The notes beneath the pieces are model-generated. The model was not told the DNA's origin. It ran no database searches and saw only the letters and a program-made list of their open reading frames with translations. From assembly GCA_900539765.1 (NCBI GenBank), contig UQDF01000024.1:1-30595 (forward strand): a stretch of DNA of 30,595 nt. The letters run 5' to 3'. Source of the DNA: an uncultured Porphyromonas sp. Lineage in GTDB: Bacteria; Bacteroidota; Bacteroidia; Bacteroidales; Porphyromonadaceae. Positions 24,854 to 30,595 of this stretch are shown here, piece after piece. The translations under genes were made by a program, and so were the position numbers. The number at the start of each line of letters is the position of its first letter. Position 1 is the first letter of the stretch.

Positions 24854-27565
24854 CTAAAACTCCTGACCCATGACGATATGTATGTTACTACCGCCACGCT
24901 GTGAGGAGCCGTCAGGCTTGTCAAAGCCATAACCCCAGTCAAGTCCCAGCATACCTAGGAAGGGCAGCGTGATACGGAAGCCGACACCAGCAGAGCGTTT
25001 GAGATTGAAGGCGTTGAAGCTACTGATATCTCGCCACGCATTACCCGCCTCAACGAAGGCGACTCCCCACACATTGTACTGTCCCTGGAAGAGGATCGGT
25101 ACACGTAGCTCAGCCATCATACGCATATAGGCGTAGGCGTAGTCATAGTTGCCACCAGCGATCGATCCATTGCTATATCCTCGTAGTGGAATGGTCTCGT
25201 TGAGGAAGTTACCTACATAGCCACTCATATTATCACCTCCCATATAGTATGTGCCGAAGGGTGAACGCTTGAACGATGTATAGTGACCGATGAACCCTGC
25301 GTCTAGACGCGTCATAAGGACTGGCGTGTACTTCACTGTTACGGGGTTCATAAGCGGGGTAAAGACCTTGCCTGAGAACTTCCACTTGTGATACTCCACA
25401 AAGCGATAGCGATCCTCTGACTTGAGGTTGATATTGGAGTAGTCGATGCCATCCCAAAGGGAGTATGGTGGTGTAGCACTAACTGACAACGTAAAGGAAG
25501 ATCCACGACGGGTGTAGATCGGGTTATCGATCGAGTTACGCGAGAGCGCTAGCGTGAGGCTTATGTCATTAGCATGACCATTGTGAAAGCCCTGGAAAGT
25601 CTCGTAGACCCAGTCACGGAGGTAATAGTGGGTGTAGTTAAGCGTAGCATTGACATTAAACCAGTTGTCAGGCCAGTTGAGTCGCTTACCGAAGCCGACT
25701 GTGGCTCCGAAGATGTGCATCGACTGATTAGGATTGTAAGAGTTTTCCATCAGCGACTGCCTATACCCACCATCGTAGCCGTAGCCTCCATAACCACCAT
25801 AGCCGTATCCGCCGTATCCGCCATAGCCGCCGTATCCGCCATAGTAGCCTGGATAGTAGCCCATGCCCTGCGTACGGTTGTTATAGTAGCGAGTATCGAT
25901 AGCGGTCTGCATGGAGTAGAAGAGCGATGCCGTAAAGAAGTTCGGACGCTTGCCACCAAACCAAGGATCAGAGAATTGTAAGCTAAACGAGTGATAGTAG
26001 CGACCATTACTCATCGCATTGAAGGAGAGTGTCTGTCCATCGCCCTGCGGTATGAGACCACGGTACGCCTTCGGGTGGAAGAGGTTGTAGATAGAGAAGT
26101 TGGTAAAGTTAATACCAGCACGTCCGATGATACCCGCCTGAGACCAACCGAAGGAGAGCTCAAACTTGTCATTATTTCTGCGTTGCAACGAGTACTCTAT
26201 ATCTACGGTACCCTCTTGCGGATTGGGGATTGGCGTGGGAAAGCTCTTTTCTGGATCAAAGTGTCCGAGCTGGTTGAGCGTCATCCAGGAGTTCATCATA
26301 TCCTCCTTGCTAAAGAGCTTACCAGGCTTCGTAAAGAGTTCACGACGCACCACCTCCTCGTAGATGTCATGATTACCACGTATGATCACCTTATCGATGG
26401 TAGCTTGCGGCCCCTCGACAATGCGTAGATCAAGCGATACGGAGTCGCCCTCGACATAGGTCTCTACGGGATCTATGCCTGAGAAGATATATCCATTGTT
26501 GTAATAGAGGTTGGCGACAGCATCGTCCTCGACATAGAGACGCTTCGTAAGACGATCCTGATCATACACATCCCCATGCTGCATACCGAGCATAGCCTCT
26601 AGGAGCGGTGTGGGGAACTTCGTATTGCCCACGAAGTTGATATCCTTGATGTAGTAGCGGTGTCCCTCAGAGAGGTTGATAAAGATGTCGATCTGCTTAT
26701 CGTTTTTTGGATTGCGAGCGATAGAGTCTGACAAGATCTCTGCATCACGGTAGCCTGCTTTGTGATAAGCCTCTAGGATGTTGTGCAGATCCTCACGATA
26801 GACATCTTGGATGAATTTCTTGCTCTGAAAGAGCTCTAGGAAGGAGTTCCACAGATTGCCACGATTGAGTCGAAAGGTCTCATTCGTCTTCTTCATCGCC
26901 TTACGTAGATCCGTATCAGAGAGAGCCTTATTGCCAGAGAAGTAGATGTTAGCGATCTTCGTCTTGTACTTCTTATCGACCGTGATGCCAAGCTTGACAT
27001 ACCCTTCACGAGATAGGTCTGGCTGCTGATCGAAGGTGACCTCCATCTCACTATACCCCTTCTCGTTGTAGTACTTCTGTATCAGCTGCTCCGTACGATC
27101 TAGCACGTTGGGCGAGAGCTGCATGCTCTCTCGTAGACCGGTCTTAGTCTGCAGGTCTTCCTGCTCCGACTTTTTGATATTATGGAAGGTAACCGACGCA
27201 ATACGAGGATGCTGCTCTAGCTGCACCTCTAGCCACACCTGGTCTCCCACATACTTAGTCACAAGTATGCGTGCATTAGCAAAGGTTCCATTGCGTGTGA
27301 ACTGCTGCACCACAGCCGTTGTAGCAGCTCCTGGTATCTCTATGCGCTCTCCTACCTTAAGGCCAGTATAGCCTAGCAAGACCTCCTGATCATATCCCTG
27401 TGCACCCGTTATGGTCACACCCGCGATGGTCTTGGTGACGGGACGGGCGTAGTCGATCTGAGGCGCATAGATCGTATCGGCAGGAGTTGTAGCAACTTGT
27501 GCGCTCACTGTGGTGACTGCGAGGAGCGCTATAAGTGCGAAGAGTATGTTGTGGTATCGTTGCAT
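24854..27565 (-). CDS. bamA: Outer-membrane protein assembly factor BamA
   Basis: This ~903-residue Omp85 protein folds and inserts beta-barrel proteins into the outer membrane. The start at 27565 (MQRYHNILFALIALLAVTTV) gives a good signal peptide ending at SAQ; ATGs at 27571 and 27574 are equally possible, and the frame runs to 27634. POTRA domains fill about residues 45-450 (for example VTKTIAGVTITGAQGYDQE and the repeat-like segments ending VIIRGNHDIYEEVVRREL). The 16-stranded barrel follows, with PLRGYSNGSIAG near the end and a last strand IHIVMGQEF that ends in Phe, as expected for the insertion signal. A Gly/Tyr-rich insert (about 569-601) interrupts the barrel. It follows uppS by about 50 bases. 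Confidence 0.95.
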   Translation of the reverse strand: MQRYHNILFALIALLAVTTVSAQVATTPADTIYAPQIDYARPVTKTIAGVTITGAQGYDQEVLLGYTGLKVGERIEIPGAATTAVVQQFTRNGTFANARILVTKYVGDQVWLEVQLEQHPRIASVTFHNIKKSEQEDLQTKTGLRESMQLSPNVLDRTEQLIQKYYNEKGYSEMEVTFDQQPDLSREGYVKLGITVDKKYKTKIANIYFSGNKALSDTDLRKAMKKTNETFRLNRGNLWNSFLELFQSKKFIQDVYREDLHNILEAYHKAGYRDAEILSDSIARNPKNDKQIDIFINLSEGHRYYIKDINFVGNTKFPTPLLEAMLGMQHGDVYDQDRLTKRLYVEDDAVANLYYNNGYIFSGIDPVETYVEGDSVSLDLRIVEGPQATIDKVIIRGNHDIYEEVVRRELFTKPGKLFSKEDMMNSWMTLNQLGHFDPEKSFPTPIPNPQEGTVDIEYSLQRRNNDKFELSFGWSQAGIIGRAGINFTNFSIYNLFHPKAYRGLIPQGDGQTLSFNAMSNGRYYHSFSLQFSDPWFGGKRPNFFTASLFYSMQTAIDTRYYNNRTQGMGYYPGYYGGYGGYGGYGGYGYGGYGGYGYDGGYRQSLMENSYNPNQSMHIFGATVGFGKRLNWPDNWFNVNATLNYTHYYLRDWVYETFQGFHNGHANDISLTLALSRNSIDNPIYTRRGSSFTLSVSATPPYSLWDGIDYSNINLKSEDRYRFVEYHKWKFSGKVFTPLMNPVTVKYTPVLMTRLDAGFIGHYTSFKRSPFGTYYMGGDNMSGYVGNFLNETIPLRGYSNGSIAGGNYDYAYAYMRMMAELRVPILFQGQYNVWGVAFVEAGNAWRDISSFNAFNLKRSAGVGFRITLPFLGMLGLDWGYGFDKPDGSSQRGGSNIHIVMGQEF
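25763..25861 (-). repeat. Tandem GGY-coding repeat inside bamA
   Basis: Ninety-nine bases encode 33 residues that are nearly all Gly and Tyr (units GGY, with GYD and YYP variants; residues about 569-601). The DNA is a 9-base tandem repeat built from GGC/GGA/GGT and TAC/TAT codons. It lies between two barrel strands, in a position expected to be an extracellular loop, and is a likely site for slippage. Confidence 0.8.
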
Positions 27566-27614
27566 TATCATCATTAAGAGATCAGATGGGTCTGTGATAT
27601 ATGGGTCTTTGTTT

Positions 27615-28331
27615 TTACTGTAGCACTCTGCCAAAGCGTCTCTGGCGTGATGCGTAGTCTGCCAGTGCCTTGTCGAGCTCTACCTCATCAAAGTCAGGCC
27701 ATAATGTATCTGTAAAGTAAAGCTCTGTGTAAGCAGATTGTAATAAAAGGAAGTTCGAGAGTCTCTGCTCTCCACCTGTACGAATGAGCAGGTCAGGCAT
27801 CGGCATGCCACTGGTGTATAGGTAGTCATTGATCAGCTCGGGACGAGCTAGATCGTCGCTACTGAGTCGTCCAGACTGCACATCCGCAACGATATGTCGT
27901 ATCGCATGACTAACCTCTGTGTAGGAGGAGTAGCTGAGCGCAACGCATAGCGTGATCCGCTGACCACCCTTCGTCTGCTCTATAGACTCTCTAAGCTGCG
28001 CAGCTGTCTGAGCGGGTAACAGATCTATATTTCCAATAGCTTGTAGCCTCACTCCCTCCTTGACGAAGCGTGTCGTGTACTCGTGGAGTCCCTCTGCGAG
28101 GAGCTGCATGATATAGTTTACCTCGGCCTCAGGGCGACTCCAATTCTCTGTACTGAAGGCGTAAACTGTCAGATATGGGATACCTCGGTCTGCTACGGCA
28201 GAGATAGTTCGCTCTAGCACATCGGTGCCTTGCTTGTGTCCGTAACTGCGAGACAAGTCTCTGCGCTGAGCCCAGCGACCATTACCATCCATAATGATGG
28301 CTATATGCTGCGGTGTCTGTTGTTTTATCAT
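27615..28331 (-). CDS. uppS: Undecaprenyl diphosphate synthase (cis-prenyltransferase)
   Basis: This 238-residue cytoplasmic, membrane-associated enzyme adds isopentenyl units to farnesyl diphosphate to make the C55 carrier for peptidoglycan and surface glycans. The catalytic Asp is in IAIIMDGNGRWAQRR (D15). YAFSTENWSRP (near 60) and RTGGEQRLSNFLLLQSAYTE with LYFTDTLWPDFDE (near 185-220) are all conserved. The usual NYGGR element is SYSSY here; I recall similar SYSS variants in Bacteroides, but the Tyr in place of Arg is worth noting. The gene overlaps the upstream DUF6089 gene by four bases (ATGA). Length is normal. Confidence 0.95.
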   Translation of the reverse strand: MIKQQTPQHIAIIMDGNGRWAQRRDLSRSYGHKQGTDVLERTISAVADRGIPYLTVYAFSTENWSRPEAEVNYIMQLLAEGLHEYTTRFVKEGVRLQAIGNIDLLPAQTAAQLRESIEQTKGGQRITLCVALSYSSYTEVSHAIRHIVADVQSGRLSSDDLARPELINDYLYTSGMPMPDLLIRTGGEQRLSNFLLLQSAYTELYFTDTLWPDFDEVELDKALADYASRQRRFGRVLQ

Positions 28332-29062
28332 TTTGGTGTCTGCCAGTTAGGGTAGCTATCCGATCCATGACAGGGTTCGCTACGTTTGCCAAATTCATAG
28401 GTGATACTCACGATCAAGCCTATCGTAGCATCGCCACCCTTGATCCAGTCCACTGGCATCCCGTAGGGATTGTCGAGCCAACTCGTCTGCTCCGTGGGGG
28501 TGTCCAAGTGAGAACTAAGATAATAGATCCCCTGCAGTGCGGCGATCAAGTTAAGCCTATTGCGAAGCTTGTACTTGATGCCTGTCTTGATGCCAGCTCC
28601 TGGCAGGAAAGCCATCTTATGAGCGGCAAGGGTCGTGCCGACACTGAGACCAGCACCTATATAAGGTACCAGAGAGCGTGTCTGCAGATAGCGAAACTTG
28701 TCACTATAGTGAGCAAAGTTGTACTCCACCCAGCCATTCAGCGCTAACAGATGAGAGGCTCCATGGGTAGCTTGATCAGCCTCCCTAGCCTGCGGATAGT
28801 CCGTCTGTGCATAGCGACAGTCGAAGGGAAGGAAGCTGTAGCCGAGTTCACCTGAAAAGGCCAGTCGAAAGTTGTGATTGTAGCGAAAGACCACTCCACC
28901 CATCCCCCCTATCGGCACGAAAGGAATACGTCTATTAGCGTCTCCTAGATAGGACGTAGCTCCTACGTATCCTCCCATCTCATAGCGATACTCCTGCGCA
29001 GTGAGTGAAACCGCACAAAGCATCAACGTGATGAGTAGTGGCTGACGAAAGGTTAGCTGCAT
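28328..29062 (-). CDS. DUF6089-like outer-membrane beta-barrel protein
   Basis: This 244-residue exported protein begins with a signal peptide (MQLTFRQPLLITLMLCAVSL then TAQ). The mature part is a small beta-barrel with alternating strands: YRYEMGGYVGATSYLGDANR at the start, SLVPYIGAGLSVGTTLA in the middle, and a last strand near TIGLIVSITYEFGKR. It fits the DUF6089 family that precedes uppS and bamA in Porphyromonas and relatives; its role is not known. Its stop overlaps the uppS start (ATGA), which implies coupled translation. The short hydrophilic tail after the last strand (about 230-244) is not part of the barrel. Confidence 0.85.
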   Translation of the reverse strand: MQLTFRQPLLITLMLCAVSLTAQEYRYEMGGYVGATSYLGDANRRIPFVPIGGMGGVVFRYNHNFRLAFSGELGYSFLPFDCRYAQTDYPQAREADQATHGASHLLALNGWVEYNFAHYSDKFRYLQTRSLVPYIGAGLSVGTTLAAHKMAFLPGAGIKTGIKYKLRNRLNLIAALQGIYYLSSHLDTPTEQTSWLDNPYGMPVDWIKGGDATIGLIVSITYEFGKRSEPCHGSDSYPNWQTPK

Positions 29063-29101
29063 AGATCAATTGGGAGAGCCTCGATAGCGTGCTACGTAAT
29101 A

Positions 29102-30475
29102 TTACTGAAAGCGTATCGGCTGTCCGATCCAAAGCGTAGGCGTACCGTCTTTGATGCCTCCGAAGAGGTAAATGCGTCCATCATCACCACGATAAAGTGC
29201 TAGGCCTTGCTGATGCTGCTGCCCCTTCTCATAGTAGAGCGATGGAAGTATAGACTCTTCCGTCAGCTGCTGCCACATGGCGCCGTAGTTGAGAGATACG
29301 TAGGCACGCATAGCTGGTTGCTCCGCTTGCTTAGGACGAGCCGCAGGCTTGACAAGTAGTATGGTTTGGTCTTGTGGCTCGTAGATCATTGCTCCAGGCA
29401 GGTTGCTCGGCCAGATCTTGCTCACGACACCAGCATCGTGCGGTGTGAGCCAGTCGAGTCCATTGGAGGTGCTGTAAACAAGAGCCGTCGTATCAGCGAC
29501 AGAGCCTCCGACTAGGAGTGCTACTGGATGATGCTCTACGATAAACGAGAGACGTGCATTTTGCTCCAGAGGGAAAGCCTCTGGGACTCGTATGCCTCCC
29601 CCACTATTGAAGTGTACCCCATCAGCAGACTTCACAGCTACGAGGAGCTTATTCTCCCCTCTATGGTATAGATTGCCCAAGAGATAGGATGCTCTACCTG
29701 GCAAAGCATTACTCTGCCCCCAGTCTCCTCCATTCGCATGGTCGTAGTAAGCGTACTGACCACTTTCTTGTAGGCAGAGGATCGCATCTCTACCCCCCTG
29801 CTCCACGATGTCTATGATGGGAGAGTCGAGCGTCTTAGGTATCGTAACCTCTTGCCATAGCTCAGGCTCCTTGTGAGAGGCACGCCATAGATGACTCTCG
29901 CTGGTAGTACGTGTGAAGTAGTAGTAAGCCTCACCATTGTCCACGAGACGGCTCAGCACGATGTCCTCACTCGTAGCAGAGGCTGGCGCTGGGTGTGCAG
30001 ACTTTGTCCAAGTATGGGTGTAGGGATCACGATCGTAGATGTTGATCTTGAGCTGATACTCCTTCGTCAAGGCTTCGTTCTTACGATGCTGTACGACGAT
30101 GCGCACCCCCTCAGCATGATTGGACATATTGACCGTATCTAGACCTGACTTAGAGGATTGCTCGACACCTCCTATGTACACCTTAGGGAGTGCATCGGGC
30201 GAAGCTACAATCTGCAGCTTGACCGTTCCTATTTTGGTACCCTTAGGTAGCGGACGAGCATTGTATATCAGTCCTTTGCGATGATCTATAGAGAAGAGTG
30301 TCTTCTCCAGCTCAGGGACAGACTTGTCACTCATCTTGAGCTCTGAGATAAGTACGCTCTCTATCTGAACATCCTCGACAATCGACTTGCGCTGGCAACT
30401 AGGCAAGCTGATCAGCGGTAGCAGAGCTACAGCGAGGAGTAGGTATCTATGGAGCGATTGTATAGTGCGAATCAT
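29102..30475 (-). CDS. DUF6242-like lipoprotein
   Basis: This 457-residue lipoprotein has the start at 30475 (MIRTIQSLHRYLLLAVALLP) and a lipobox L24-P-S-C27, followed by QRKS. It is probably anchored to the outer or inner membrane. An N-terminal Ig-like region (about 35-160, with KVYIGGVEQ) is followed by repeated beta-blade-like units (WRASHKEPELWQEV, SLNYGAMWQQL, YLFGGIKDGTPTLW) that suggest a beta-propeller similar to DUF6242 proteins. The function is unknown. It heads the envelope cluster, 39 bases before the DUF6089 gene, and has a -7 box just upstream. The frame is open up to 30499, but the later Met gives the better signal peptide. Confidence 0.85.
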   Translation of the reverse strand: MIRTIQSLHRYLLLAVALLPLISLPSCQRKSIVEDVQIESVLISELKMSDKSVPELEKTLFSIDHRKGLIYNARPLPKGTKIGTVKLQIVASPDALPKVYIGGVEQSSKSGLDTVNMSNHAEGVRIVVQHRKNEALTKEYQLKINIYDRDPYTHTWTKSAHPAPASATSEDIVLSRLVDNGEAYYYFTRTTSESHLWRASHKEPELWQEVTIPKTLDSPIIDIVEQGGRDAILCLQESGQYAYYDHANGGDWGQSNALPGRASYLLGNLYHRGENKLLVAVKSADGVHFNSGGGIRVPEAFPLEQNARLSFIVEHHPVALLVGGSVADTTALVYSTSNGLDWLTPHDAGVVSKIWPSNLPGAMIYEPQDQTILLVKPAARPKQAEQPAMRAYVSLNYGAMWQQLTEESILPSLYYEKGQQHQQGLALYRGDDGRIYLFGGIKDGTPTLWIGQPIRFQ

Positions 30476-30496
30476 ATAGAATTGTTGATATGAAGA

Positions 30497-30504
30497 CAAA
30501 GATA
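30497..30504 (-). promoter_or_regulatory. -7 promoter box of the envelope cluster
   Basis: On the minus strand 30504 to 30497 reads TATCTTTG, a full consensus match. It lies 21 bases before the lipoprotein start, so the leader would be very short. It is the only clear promoter for the DUF6242-DUF6089-uppS-bamA-ompH-ompH series. Confidence 0.55.
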
Positions 30505-30559
30505 CTACTTCCCACGAAAATAGAGGTTAGACTTTAGAAGTCGTAGATTCAACTATCAA

Positions 30560-30595
30560 ATGCAACTGAATTGGTTTCGTCGAGCTTTTGATAAA
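30560..30595 (+). CDS. Possible start of a divergent gene (partial)
   Basis: An ATG at 30560 opens 12 codons (MQLNWFRRAFDK) to the window edge, pointing away from the lipoprotein gene. The stretch is too short to identify, and no -7 box for it is visible in 30505-30559. It is listed only because the position is suitable for a divergent gene. Confidence 0.2.
   Translation, partial: MQLNWFRRAFDK

Overview
The window looks like chromosomal DNA of a Bacteroidales bacterium, most likely a Porphyromonas of the asaccharolytica/uenonis type (inference). Three things point there. The order DUF6242 lipoprotein - DUF6089 protein - uppS - bamA - ompH - ompH matches the order I remember from P. gingivalis. 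Several promoters fit the Bacteroidetes -7 consensus TAnnTTTG. A complete glutamate mutase / methylaspartate ammonia-lyase operon fits an amino-acid fermenter. No rRNA, tRNA or CRISPR array was seen.

Layout. 1-363: the possible start of a transposase leaving the left edge, an inverted repeat, and a promoter. 364-2676: an outer-membrane beta-barrel receptor gene broken by an in-frame TAG. 2677-4072: ahpC, a decayed C-terminal scrap of ahpF, a strong bidirectional terminator and short repeats. 4073-6370 (minus): a second, AT-rich receptor of the same family, probably acquired. 6461-7396: a gene-free repeat island with three copies of a ~100-bp MITE-like element, 22-bp-period CCACGTGG arrays in both orientations, a 21-bp tandem repeat and a dispersed palindrome. 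7397-16541 (plus): debranching enzyme, GT4 glycosyltransferase, GH57-like protein, M3 oligopeptidase and a secreted lamin-tail protein, closed by a terminator. 16668-23156 (minus): glmS-mutL-glmE-mal-atuA-DUF4387. 23157-23695: the glm promoter, a CACGTG repeat pair and a terminator. 23696-30475 (minus): the envelope-biogenesis cluster.

How the genes work together. The glm/mal operon converts glutamate to 3-methylaspartate and then to mesaconate; the two following proteins of unknown function are well placed to act on mesaconate or a later intermediate. The plus-strand operon handles intracellular alpha-glucan, although its GH57 member lacks the expected catalytic Asp. The right-hand cluster inserts and chaperones outer-membrane proteins (BamA, two Skp-like proteins) and makes the lipid carrier for wall and surface glycans (UppS).

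The most interesting points are the AtuA/DUF4387 pair tied to the methylaspartate pathway, the CCACGTGG arrays with fixed 22-bp spacing at several loci, the MITE family, two adjacent microsatellites (9 bp and 7 bp) in the atuA leader, the GH57 protein lacking a catalytic residue, the amber-interrupted receptor, the ahpF relic and the Gly/Tyr-rich insert in BamA.
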